From: Kaistella yonginensis
GTDB lineage: Bacteria; Bacteroidota; Bacteroidia; Flavobacteriales; Weeksellaceae
Reading direction: 5' to 3'
DNA: 64,000 nt
Assembly: GCF_030409525.1 (NCBI RefSeq)
Contig: NZ_JAUFQB010000017.1
Span: forward strand, 200,029-264,028
Numbering within the stretch: the first letter of the stretch is position 1; every line of letters begins with the position of its first letter. Of this stretch, positions 17,166-25,187 are shown in pieces. Position numbers and translations under genes: made by a program. The notes under the pieces were generated by a model. That model searched no databases and was not told the DNA's origin. It was given only the letters and a program-made list of their open reading frames with translations.

Positions 17166-18962
17166 ATGTGCGGAATAGCAGGAATTATCACCCCAAATGC
17201 TTCAAATTACAGAGCAGAATTACAGAAAATGACCGATGCCATTGCGCATCGTGGTCCGGATTCGGCGCATCAGGAATTTTATGAAAATGCAGCTTTGGGA
17301 CATCGGAGATTATCCATCGTCGATCTTTCTGAAACCGGCAAACAACCGATGTTTTCTCAAACCAAAAACGAATGTATCGTACTGAACGGGGAAATTTACG
17401 GTTATCTGGATCTCAAAAAAAAATATTCCAATTATCATTATCGCGGAACATCGGATACAGAAGTAATTTTGGCCATGTATGAACAAAAAGGTAATGCTTT
17501 GTTGGATGAACTTCCGGGAATGTTTGCTTTTGCCATTTGGAATGAAGAAAAACAAGAACTTTTCTGCGCAAGAGACCGCTTCGGCGAAAAACCTTTCTAT
17601 TACGCTCATGGAAAAAATGGAGAGTTTATTTTTGCTTCAGAAATTAAAGCAATTTTGGCTTCTGGATTGATAAAACCAATCGTAAATCAAGAAGCGATTT
17701 CCCATTTTTTACAATATGGTTATGTGAATGCGCAACAAAGCATTTATTCCAATATTTTCACACTTCCTCCTGCTCATTTTTTGGTGTATGCTAAAGGTGA
17801 AATTCAACAAAAAAGATATTACAGCATTCCAAAAAACGATTTGAAAATCAATCTTTCTGAAGCCAAAGAAGAATTTTCTCATTTGCTGAAAAATGCGGTA
17901 GAAAAACAATTAATTGCCGATGTAGAAGTCGGAAGTTTTTTGAGTGGCGGTTTAGATTCTTCTACAATTGTTGCGATGGTGAACGAATTTAAAGAAAAAC
18001 AAACCACCATCAGTTTTGGCTATTCTGGCGAAAATAGCGAGCTAAAATTCGCCGAAGAAATTGCGAATAAATACAAAACCAATCACATTGAAATTCACGA
18101 AAACCGTGGAGATATTGCCACAGATTTGAAAAAAATATCACCTTTTTTCGACGAACCTTTTGCAGACATGAGTTATACGCCACAATTTAAAATTTGTCAA
18201 GCCGCTGCAAGACATCTAAAAGTGGTCCTTTCTGGAGATGTTGGTGATGAACTTTTTGGCGGTTATCATTTTTATACAGTAGAACAGGAAATGCGAAATC
18301 ATTTTTCCTACAATAATGTATTGCTGCAATTTGGTTTGAAACAATTTGGAAAATTTCGGGAAACATCTTTTGTTACAAAACAAAATGCGATCTATAAAAA
18401 CATTCTGGATTTTCATCAAAATAAAGTTCGAAATTATTTTACCAAAGAAGAAAGAAATGCTTTAGGAATTAAAGCAAATTTTCAGCAGGAATACAGTTTC
18501 AACATCAATCCAAATTCTGTGAACGACATGATGCGCGTAGATCTGGAGAAATATGTTCCAGGAAATATGCTCATGAAATCCGACAGAATGGCAATGGCAA
18601 ATTCTCTGGAAGTGAGAACTCCTTTTCTAGATAAAGATTTTGCAGAATTCTGCATTCAACTTCCAGACAATTTAAAATTAGATTCCAACAATGATAAAAT
18701 AATCTTGCGAGAAACCATGCAGAATTACTGGACAGAAACCATCAGGAATCGCGATAAACAAGGTTTTGGTTCTTCTGTAGAAACCTGGTTTGAAGAAGAA
18801 AGTTTGATGAATTTATCTGATGATTTACTAAAAAACTCTTCCAACAAAGTTTTTGATGTCATCGATTTCAAAACCACCCAAAAGCATCTCAACAAAGACA
18901 AAAAACATTGGAATTTGTTGCAATTGGCAATTTGGGCGGAGAATTATAAGGAGTTTATTTAA
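17166..18962 (+). CDS. asnB: Asparagine synthase (glutamine-hydrolysing) family amidotransferase
   Basis: 598 residues. The N-terminal class II glutaminase domain begins MCGIAGII with the nucleophile Cys2; RGPDS, GHRRLSIVDLS and LNGEIYGY follow. The synthetase domain holds the pyrophosphate motif SGGLDSS (260-266), LSGDVGDELFGGY, and KSDRMAMANSLEVRTPFLD. It could be the housekeeping asparagine synthetase, but within polysaccharide loci such paralogues are thought to amidate uronic acids (WbpS-like) and one group is associated with exosortase loci. With ugd in the same locus, amidation of glucuronic acid is an attractive but unproven role. The palindromes and transposase directly downstream mark a disturbed junction. 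Confidence 0.85.
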   Translation: MCGIAGIITPNASNYRAELQKMTDAIAHRGPDSAHQEFYENAALGHRRLSIVDLSETGKQPMFSQTKNECIVLNGEIYGYLDLKKKYSNYHYRGTSDTEVILAMYEQKGNALLDELPGMFAFAIWNEEKQELFCARDRFGEKPFYYAHGKNGEFIFASEIKAILASGLIKPIVNQEAISHFLQYGYVNAQQSIYSNIFTLPPAHFLVYAKGEIQQKRYYSIPKNDLKINLSEAKEEFSHLLKNAVEKQLIADVEVGSFLSGGLDSSTIVAMVNEFKEKQTTISFGYSGENSELKFAEEIANKYKTNHIEIHENRGDIATDLKKISPFFDEPFADMSYTPQFKICQAAARHLKVVLSGDVGDELFGGYHFYTVEQEMRNHFSYNNVLLQFGLKQFGKFRETSFVTKQNAIYKNILDFHQNKVRNYFTKEERNALGIKANFQQEYSFNINPNSVNDMMRVDLEKYVPGNMLMKSDRMAMANSLEVRTPFLDKDFAEFCIQLPDNLKLDSNNDKIILRETMQNYWTETIRNRDKQGFGSSVETWFEEESLMNLSDDLLKNSSNKVFDVIDFKTTQKHLNKDKKHWNLLQLAIWAENYKEFI

Positions 18963-19015
18963 CACTTCTCTAAAACTTTGAAGGTTTTATAAGTTTTAAA
19001 ATGGTTGTGGAATCC

Positions 19016-19048
19016 AAACCTTCAAGGTTTTTAAAACCTTGAAGGTTT
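19016..19048 (+). repeat. REP-like palindrome, left copy
   Basis: A 33-base inverted repeat with arms AAACCTTCAAGG and CCTTGAAGGTTT around an A/T core. It lies 22 bases upstream of the transposase ATG. Its sequence is the exact reverse complement of the copy at 19702-19734; only the asymmetric core (T5A4 versus T4A5) gives it a direction. A degenerate half copy (ACTTTGAAGGTTTT) lies at about 18975-18988. Confidence 0.85.
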
Positions 19049-19070
19049 AATAAAAAGACAGTTAAATAAA

Positions 19071-19685
19071 ATGAATAGCAAAAAAATTCCGCTTCAACAA
19101 GGTTGTTATTATCATATTTACAATCGTGGAAATAATAGACAGAATATCTTTTTCGAAAACGAAAATTATACCTATTTTTTAGATAAATTAGACCAATATA
19201 TTTCTCCTGTTTGCGATGTGATTTCTTGGGTTTTGCTCAAAAATCATTTTCATTTGTTTGTTTATGTAAAATTGGAATCTGAAATAGTCACTTCAAAACT
19301 TAAATACAGTGCTACTGAAACTCCAAAAAAGTTGGATGCCAGTTTACAGTTCGGACATTTATGCAATTCTTATGCAAAGGCAATTAATAAAAGGTATAAC
19401 AGAACAGGAAGCCTTTTTGAGAAAAATTTTGAGAGAAAACCCGTAGTTGGAAAAAAATATTTTAAACATCTTATTCATTATATTCACAACAATCCTGTTC
19501 ATCATGGTTTTACAGATAACAACTGGGAGTATCCTTGGAGTTCGTACGGAAGTATAATTTCTCATAAACCTACCAAATTGAATCGTAAATTTGTGTTAGA
19601 TTTGTTTGAAAATGAGAATTATTTTAATCTATATCTCAAAAATGGAGAAGATTATGATGATATTAAAGATATTATTATTGAGTAA
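19071..19685 (+). CDS. REP-associated tyrosine transposase (RAYT, Y1_Tnp family)
   Basis: Single-strand DNA endonuclease/transposase of the IS200-related HUH superfamily, 204 residues. The N-terminal GCYYHIYNRGNNRQNIF is the family start; the metal-binding HUH motif is HFH at 59-61 in KNHFHLFVYV; the catalytic tyrosine is probably Y137 in HYIHNNPVHHGF, followed by YPWSSYGS, the RAYT-type tail. No frameshift or stop is seen, so it looks intact. RAYTs are domesticated or slow-moving and act on REP palindromes; the two copies flanking the gene are the probable substrates. Confidence 0.9.
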   Translation: MNSKKIPLQQGCYYHIYNRGNNRQNIFFENENYTYFLDKLDQYISPVCDVISWVLLKNHFHLFVYVKLESEIVTSKLKYSATETPKKLDASLQFGHLCNSYAKAINKRYNRTGSLFEKNFERKPVVGKKYFKHLIHYIHNNPVHHGFTDNNWEYPWSSYGSIISHKPTKLNRKFVLDLFENENYFNLYLKNGEDYDDIKDIIIE

Positions 19686-19701
19686 AACAAACTACTTCAT
19701 C

Positions 19702-19734
19702 AAACCTTCAAGGTTTTAAAAACCTTGAAGGTTT
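19702..19734 (-). repeat. REP-like palindrome, right copy
   Basis: A 33-base palindrome with arms AAACCTTCAAGG / CCTTGAAGGTTT. It is identical to the left copy when read on the opposite strand and lies 16 bases after the transposase stop. It could also act as a transcription stop, since TTTATTAAAAAAA follows. Confidence 0.85.
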
Positions 19735-19739
19735 ATTAA

Positions 19740-19883
19740 AAAAATCGTCTTTCAAATCCAGAACTATTAGAACATATTTCCAAAGTTGGGGGAAAAATTA
19801 TTCAAAAATATTACGATATAGAAAATGCAAAAAAAAATCAATCAACTGAAAATTCTTTTCAAAGATATTTTGGCATTCATTAA
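19740..19883 (+). pseudogene. Probable C-terminal remnant of a displaced gene
   Basis: Directly after the right palindrome an open frame without a start codon reads KNRLSNPELLEHISKVGG and continues KIIQKYYDIENAKKNQ to a stop at 19881-19883. The pattern LSNPELLE..S..G...I..YYDIE resembles the last helix of GT4-type glycosyltransferases. It is out of frame with, and overlaps, the next gene (ATG 19825). It may be the tail of a glycosyltransferase whose 5' part was lost when the REP-RAYT unit or a recombination event reached this site. The fragment is short, so this remains tentative. Confidence 0.4.
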
Positions 19884-20892
19884 ACTGAAATTTTATGTTC
19901 ATCCGAAAAATGAAAAAGCATTATTGGTGAGTTTAGAAAATCCACAATTGTACCACAGATTTGCGTATTTACTATTGAAATTTTACCAATTGGCTGGTTA
20001 CAATATTTATTATCCGATGGATTTTTCTTTGTTCAGAAACCTTCGGAACAAAGACCATTATTTAGGATTAATTATGCGGGAGAAAAACTTTCTTGCCATC
20101 AATAAAACAAATCTTCCAGAAAATTTTGTAGAAATAAAGGATGAAATGTTCAGTCCAGACTATTTTAAAAATTATTTCGAAAATAACAATCAGGAAGAAA
20201 ATGCATTTCATATTCCGATGAGTTGCCATCCTTTTATGTACCATCATGAAATTTGGAATAGAGAAATAAACCTCAATAAAAAACGGTACAATTCGATTTT
20301 TAGTTATGGAAATTTTGATTCTGAAGCGTATTTAGGAATAAAAAAAACGCACTTTCGGGTTCTAACCAGATTAGATTTACTCCACTTTTTCAAAACTAAA
20401 ACTGATTTTGTAAACATTAAAAATAAAGAAGAAGTTAACTCTGAAAATGCTTCGCTCGACAGAAAATATGTTTTCGCCATCAAAGAAGATTACAGAATTG
20501 AGATGGAAGATATCCGGGAATTATTGTCTTGCTTTAATTTTTATCTGTGTTGTTCCGGTGTGGTGATGCCGCTTTGCCATAATGTGATTGAGGCGATGTC
20601 GGTTGGAACAATTCCGTTGATTGAAAAAGGATATTCTGATGTGATGTATCCAAATTTAGAAAATGGTGTAAATGCTATTATTTTTGATGATTTAAACCAT
20701 CTCGACCACCTACTTTCCCACGAAATTTTTGAAATAGATGCATCAAAAATTTCTGAAATACGAGAAAATGTATTATCTTATTACCATAATTTTTTATCAC
20801 CAAAAAGTGTCGTAGAAAATTTGAATAAAAGCATTGAAAACAAAAATCTTATTTATCTCCAAGCGGAACATCGCAGCGTGAAATTCTTTTAA
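19825..20892 (+). CDS. Predicted GT-B glycosyltransferase, paralogue of 21833-22942
   Basis: 355 residues, soluble. I do not recognise a named family. The N-terminal half has LENPQLYHRFAYLLLKFYQL, GYNIYYPMDFSLFRNLRNKD and HIPMSCHPFMYH. The C-terminal half, FNFYLCCSGVVMPLCHNVIE with AMSVGTIPLIEKGYSDVMYP, resembles the donor-binding segment of exostosin-like and other GT-B transferases (conserved Cys, Pro, His-N and EAM-G-IP). It shares these motifs with the paralogue at 21833-22942. It is followed after three bases by a GT2 gene and overlaps the upstream remnant. A glycosyltransferase role in the locus is likely. Confidence 0.7.
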   Translation: MQKKINQLKILFKDILAFIKLKFYVHPKNEKALLVSLENPQLYHRFAYLLLKFYQLAGYNIYYPMDFSLFRNLRNKDHYLGLIMREKNFLAINKTNLPENFVEIKDEMFSPDYFKNYFENNNQEENAFHIPMSCHPFMYHHEIWNREINLNKKRYNSIFSYGNFDSEAYLGIKKTHFRVLTRLDLLHFFKTKTDFVNIKNKEEVNSENASLDRKYVFAIKEDYRIEMEDIRELLSCFNFYLCCSGVVMPLCHNVIEAMSVGTIPLIEKGYSDVMYPNLENGVNAIIFDDLNHLDHLLSHEIFEIDASKISEIRENVLSYYHNFLSPKSVVENLNKSIENKNLIYLQAEHRSVKFF

Positions 20893-20895
20893 ATA

Positions 20896-21843
20896 ATGAC
20901 CATCTCCGTAATTATTCCTGTTTACAATGCTTCTGCTTTTCTAAAAAAAGCGGTTAATTCTGCGTTGCAATTTGAAGAAGTGAAGGAAATTCTTTTGCTT
21001 GAAGATTGTTCCACGGATGATTCTTTGGAAATTTGCAGAAAATTAGCGGAAGAAAATACCAAAATTAAACTTTTTCAACATCCGGACAAAGGAAATCACG
21101 GAGCAGGAGCGAGTCGAAATCTCGGTTTATCTAAAGCATCTCAAGATTTCATTTCATTTCTGGATGCCGATGATTATTATCTTCCAAATCGTTTCAAAGC
21201 AGAAAATGAACTCTTTAAAAATGATAAAATTGAAGGAATTTTCGGAGCCATCGGAACAGAATTTCTATCAGAAAAAGGAAAGAAAGAATTTGAAGCAAAA
21301 TTTAAAAATACTACTTTAACGACGGTAAATCATCCTGCAGAAGGAAAAGAAGTTTTTGATGGATTGATGGGAATCGACAAAAGTTTCGGGCATTTTTTTC
21401 ATTTGAATGGATTGACGGTGCGAACAGAAAGCATTCGCGCCAACAATTTAAAATTTAATGAAAATTTGAGGATGCATCAAGATTCAGATTTCATTTTTAA
21501 ATTGTCCTATCACTGCTATTTAAAATCGGGAATTATCGACAAAGCCATTGCGATTCGGGGCGTTCATGATGATAATAGAATAACGAAAATAAAACTCTAT
21601 TCTTCCACTTATTTCAAAAATATGTTTCTCTTATTAGAATCTCGATATCTTTGGAGCAAAAATGTGAAAGATTTAGATCCTAAAATAAAAAAATTAATAA
21701 AACTTCACTATTTAAGTTATAAAATCGCAAATAAAAAGGGAATTTCTAAATATGTAAATTTCGTGTTGTATTGCATTACCAATCCTAAATTAATAAAAAC
21801 CAGTCACCGTTTTGTTGCCTTAAAAAAACAATATGATTACTAG
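20896..21843 (+). CDS. Family 2 glycosyltransferase, paralogue of 24249-25187
   Basis: 315 residues, GT-A fold. The motifs are ISVIIPVYNASAFLKKAV, LLEDCSTDDSLEIC, LFQHPDKGNHGAGASRNLG and the metal-binding DADD in FLDADDYYLPNRF. The acceptor half has RMHQDSDFIFKLSYHC and RGVHDDNRIT. The gene at 24249-25187 shares long blocks of these motifs (FQHPDK.NHGAGASRNLG, HQDS.F.F..SY, RGVH..NRI), so the two arose by duplication. The stop overlaps the next start by eleven bases. Confidence 0.9.
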   Translation: MTISVIIPVYNASAFLKKAVNSALQFEEVKEILLLEDCSTDDSLEICRKLAEENTKIKLFQHPDKGNHGAGASRNLGLSKASQDFISFLDADDYYLPNRFKAENELFKNDKIEGIFGAIGTEFLSEKGKKEFEAKFKNTTLTTVNHPAEGKEVFDGLMGIDKSFGHFFHLNGLTVRTESIRANNLKFNENLRMHQDSDFIFKLSYHCYLKSGIIDKAIAIRGVHDDNRITKIKLYSSTYFKNMFLLLESRYLWSKNVKDLDPKIKKLIKLHYLSYKIANKKGISKYVNFVLYCITNPKLIKTSHRFVALKKQYDY

Positions 21844-22942
21844 AAGATTACAGCAAATCGTTGCACTTTTCAAAGATTTGTTCTTGTTTATTTATTTAAA
21901 AAACTTTCATTCTCCAGAGATAAATTCAGAGAAGAAAATTTTTGTGAATTTTGAAAATCCAAATTTGTATCATCGCTATTTTTACAATCTTTTGAAAACG
22001 TTGAAGATTGGCGGTTATACTCTTTATTATCCAATGTCTTGGGCTCAATTCCGAAATTTGAGAAATGGCGATGTGTACTTGGCTTTGATGTTTAAAGAAA
22101 AAGATTTTTTAATTATAAAAAATATTCAGAAAGACGACAGTTTTATAGAATTGTCTGATGATATGTTCAGTGCGAATTATTATAAAACCTTTTTTCACGA
22201 CAATAAAGAGGAGAAATCTTTTTTTCATATTCCAATGACTTTTCATCCGTACATGTATTCTGAGAATTTGTGGAATCAACCTGTAGAAAGTTCAGGACAA
22301 AAGATAAATTCAATATTTGCGTTTGGAAATTTTGATTTGGAAGCATATAAAACTATTGATGAATACCCTTTTGAAGTGATCAATCGAGTTGCGCTTAAAA
22401 CCTTTTTCAAGGAGAAAGAAAATTTCGTGACTGTTGAAAGTAAAAAACAATTGCTCCAATTGATTGAAAACAGAAAAGACAGAACATTCATATTTGTGAA
22501 AAAGCACAAGTATCAAATCCCAATGGAAAACGTAAGAAAACGTTTGTCCAAATTTCAGTATTTCCTGTGTTGTCCACGAGTTTTTGCACCGTTAAGCCAC
22601 AATTTTATAGAAGCCATGTCTGTAGGAAATATTCCTATCATTCAAAAAAATTATGCTGCAACCATTTATCCTGCGTTAGAAAATAATAAAAATGCGATCA
22701 TTTTTGATGATTTAGAAGATTTAGATTTTATTTTAAGTTCACTTTTCGATAGGAATAAGGAGGAAGTTGCAAAAATGGAAGAGCATGTAAAAATTTATTA
22801 CAATACTTATCTTTGTCCAAAATCTGCTGCAAAAAATATTATTAAGAATCTTCATAAACGCAAAATATTTCTCAATGCAAGTGAGCGCAGTGCGAAATTA
22901 TTACAAAAACTACAATATGAAAACACTTCAACTCATTTATAA
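21833..22942 (+). CDS. Predicted GT-B glycosyltransferase, paralogue of 19825-20892
   Basis: 369 residues, soluble, homologous along its full length to the gene at 19825. Shared elements: FENPNLYHRYFYNLLKTL, GYTLYYPMSWAQFRNLRNGD, HIPMTFHPYMYS, YFLCCPRVFAPLSHNFIEAM, SVGNIPIIQKNYAATIYP and AIIFDDLEDLDFIL. The exostosin-like C-terminal signature supports a nucleotide-sugar site. It overlaps the preceding GT2 by eleven bases and the FkbM methyltransferase by 26. The pairing of this family with a GT2 occurs twice in the locus. Confidence 0.7.
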   Translation: MITRRLQQIVALFKDLFLFIYLKNFHSPEINSEKKIFVNFENPNLYHRYFYNLLKTLKIGGYTLYYPMSWAQFRNLRNGDVYLALMFKEKDFLIIKNIQKDDSFIELSDDMFSANYYKTFFHDNKEEKSFFHIPMTFHPYMYSENLWNQPVESSGQKINSIFAFGNFDLEAYKTIDEYPFEVINRVALKTFFKEKENFVTVESKKQLLQLIENRKDRTFIFVKKHKYQIPMENVRKRLSKFQYFLCCPRVFAPLSHNFIEAMSVGNIPIIQKNYAATIYPALENNKNAIIFDDLEDLDFILSSLFDRNKEEVAKMEEHVKIYYNTYLCPKSAAKNIIKNLHKRKIFLNASERSAKLLQKLQYENTSTHL

Positions 22943-23735
22943 CGTGATCTTTAAAGAAGGTATCATCGCTTTTATCCAAAGAAAAAGAAACATCACTTTT
23001 TTGGATAGCAAAACTATTTTTACCATAAAATATCGAAATAAAGACACCAAAATTGCTTTGAACCGAAAGTTCGGACATGTAGATATGAAGATATTCCGAG
23101 ATGGAATTTATGAAAAGGATATTGTTGATGATATTTTTGATGAATTAGATGAAACGAAAAATCTGATTGACATTGGTGCGAACATCGGACAACACAGTTT
23201 GTTGATGGCTCCATATTGTAAAAACGTGTATTCTTTTGAGCCAATTCCTGCGGTTTACAATCAATTTAAAGAAAGTATTGCGCTGAATCATTACCAAAAT
23301 ATTCACCTTTTCAATACTGCAATTGGCGATAAAAAAGAGTCGCAACCTTTTAATTATGTAACCAATCACGCTGGAACAAGTTCTTTTGTGAAACGTGATG
23401 ATCCGAATCCAAATATAATTACCGTTCAAATAGACACTTTAGAAAACATTTTGAAAGATGTAAAAATGGACGTTATCAAGCTGGATGTGGAAGGATATGA
23501 ATCGGTAGTAATTTTAGGAAATAAAGAAAAAATCTTGCAAGACAAACCTGTAATTTTCATGGAATATAATCCCGATTGGATTGAAAGAGAAGGTTCTGCT
23601 AAAACTGATGAAGTGTTCAATTTCTTTTTAGACAACGAATTTACAGTTTTCAGTAGAAATAAAAATAAAATTTTATCAAGAGAAGAATTAGATACAAAAG
23701 GACAAGATAATTGGATTGTAAAACCGATTTTGTAA
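22917..23735 (+). CDS. FkbM family methyltransferase
   Basis: 272 residues from ATG 22917; ATG 22875 lies deeper in the previous gene and would add 14 residues. SAM motif I is NLIDIGANIGQHSLLMA; YSFEPIPAVYNQFK and the FkbM signature IKLDVEGYESVVILG follow, and VIFMEYNPDW closes the domain. Such enzymes O-methylate sugars in polysaccharide and antibiotic pathways. It overlaps the GT-B-like gene upstream and ends one base before the truncated acyltransferase, suggesting one transcript. The target hydroxyl is not predictable. Confidence 0.88.
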   Translation: MKTLQLIYNVIFKEGIIAFIQRKRNITFLDSKTIFTIKYRNKDTKIALNRKFGHVDMKIFRDGIYEKDIVDDIFDELDETKNLIDIGANIGQHSLLMAPYCKNVYSFEPIPAVYNQFKESIALNHYQNIHLFNTAIGDKKESQPFNYVTNHAGTSSFVKRDDPNPNIITVQIDTLENILKDVKMDVIKLDVEGYESVVILGNKEKILQDKPVIFMEYNPDWIEREGSAKTDEVFNFFLDNEFTVFSRNKNKILSREELDTKGQDNWIVKPIL

Positions 23736-24212
23736 ATGAAAAAAAACTACTTTTGGATCGATCTGCTGAAATCTTTGGCTGCATTTGCAGTTATTATTTT
23801 GCATGTTTCTGTTCCCATAGTTTATCGTTTCGAGGAAAAAGAAATTTGGTGGGCAGGAAATTTCTACAACAGTTTGGTGCGATTTTCAGTTCCAATTTTT
23901 GTGATGATTTCTGGTGTTTTATCAGTAAATGTGGTCGTTGCTTCCGTTGGAATTTTCATTGCTTTTAAAGATGTCATCATTAAAAATGAAAAGATAATTA
24001 AAGGAATTTCATTCATTAGCAAATACAGTTACGGCATCTATTTATCCCATATTTTTGTATTAATAATGTTTGCGAAAATTGGTTTTAGTTATGATTATTT
24101 CAACTACTGGATCAGCATTCCAGTCATCGCAATTTCTTGTTTCGCACTTTCTTTATTGCTTACTTTTCTAATTTCCAAAATACCTTTGGTTGGTAAATAT
24201 ATTTCTGGTTAA
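23736..24212 (+). pseudogene. Acyltransferase 3 (OafA/WecH-type) with an internal in-frame deletion
   Basis: 158 residues where the family normally has about 330-380. Residues 1-60 are the normal start: WIDLLKSLAAFAVIILHVSV with the conserved His, then FSVPIFVMISGVL. From about residue 62 the sequence jumps to what should be the C-terminal end: SVGIFIAFKD, FISKYSYGIYLSHIFVLIMF and the closing membrane segments. Roughly half of the protein, including several membrane spans, is missing without a frameshift (junction near 23915-23935). It cannot form a normal acyltransferase core, so I call it a decaying gene, though a shortened expressed protein cannot be excluded. Confidence 0.75.
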
Positions 24213-24248
24213 AAAATTATTTAAAATAAAAAACTATCTTTCCCAATC

Positions 24249-25187
24249 ATGAAAATCTCTGTAATCACTCCCGTTTATAATGCCGAAAATTTTATTGTTC
24301 AAGCAGTAGAATCCGCTTTGCAATTCGAGGAAGTTTGGGAAATTATTTTGGTGGAAGATCAATCTCCGGATAATGCTTTGGAAGTTTGTGAAAATTTAGC
24401 AGAAAAATATGATCGTGTAAAACTTTTTCAACATCCAGACAAAAAAAATCACGGAGCAGGAGCGAGTAGAAATTTAGGAATGGAAAATGCAACCGGAGAT
24501 TTCATCGCATTTCTAGATGCAGATGATTATTTTCTACCAAACCGTTTTGATGCAGAAAAAAAAATGTTTCAAAACCCAGAAGTTGATGGAGTTTACGGTG
24601 CTTTAGGAGTTCATTATTACTCCGAAAAAGCAAGAGAGCAATATTTCCCAACTTACGGAAATACATTGACCACCGTGTACAAAAAACACGCTCCAGAAGA
24701 TGTTTTTCCGGGACAAATTGGTTTGCGTGGAAGTTTCGGATTGTTCAGCATTGATGCTTTAACTTTGAGAAAATCTTCTTTAGATAAAGTAAAACCTTGG
24801 ATGAAAACCCATCTCCGTTTGCATCAAGATTCAGAATTTTTATTTAGAATTTCTTATTATTTAAAATTATTTCCAGGAATTTTGGACGAAGCAGTTGCAG
24901 TTCGTGGTGTTCACGAAAACAACCGAATTTCTCAACTTGATTCCAAAAAAATAAAACCTGCAACAACCAGAGTTTTGCTGTGGAAAGAAGTGAATGATTG
25001 GGCGAAAAACGAAACAAAAATGCCAGAAAATGAAAAACTTCACATCAAAAGAATGCACCGAAGTTTCGAAATTGCAAATGCACCTTTTCTAAAAAAATGG
25101 GGAATGATTTTGAAATATTTGGTGGTAGATTTTGAAAGTATAAGATCTGGATTGTATAATATTAATTTTCGGAAAGATTTATTTTAA
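24249..25187 (+). CDS. Family 2 glycosyltransferase, paralogue of 20896-21843
   Basis: 312 residues. ISVITPVYNAENFIVQAV, LVEDQSPDNALEVCENLA, LFQHPDKKNHGAGASRNLG and the DADD site in FLDADDYFLPNRF match the earlier GT2 closely, as do LRLHQDSEFLFRISYYL and RGVHENNRIS. It is the last plus-strand gene before the six-gene minus-strand operon; the two 3' ends overlap by nine bases (25179-25187). It probably adds a related sugar linkage to that of its paralogue. Confidence 0.9.
   Translation: MKISVITPVYNAENFIVQAVESALQFEEVWEIILVEDQSPDNALEVCENLAEKYDRVKLFQHPDKKNHGAGASRNLGMENATGDFIAFLDADDYFLPNRFDAEKKMFQNPEVDGVYGALGVHYYSEKAREQYFPTYGNTLTTVYKKHAPEDVFPGQIGLRGSFGLFSIDALTLRKSSLDKVKPWMKTHLRLHQDSEFLFRISYYLKLFPGILDEAVAVRGVHENNRISQLDSKKIKPATTRVLLWKEVNDWAKNETKMPENEKLHIKRMHRSFEIANAPFLKKWGMILKYLVVDFESIRSGLYNINFRKDLF

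Larger units (their letters stand above)
19016..19734 (+). mobile_element. REP-RAYT unit: transposase gene with two opposed palindromes
   Basis: A 719-base unit made of two 33-base palindromes in opposite orientation bracketing a Y1-type transposase gene. This is the arrangement of a REP-associated tyrosine transposase with its REP doublet. There is no inverted-repeat/target-duplication structure of a DDE insertion sequence, as expected for this class. It sits between asnB and a gene fragment in the polysaccharide locus. Confidence 0.7.

Noticed and set aside
25179-25187. Overlap of two convergent 3' ends as a sign of a sequencing error
   Set aside because: Both proteins have normal C-termini for their families and a nine-base tail overlap is common in compact genomes.
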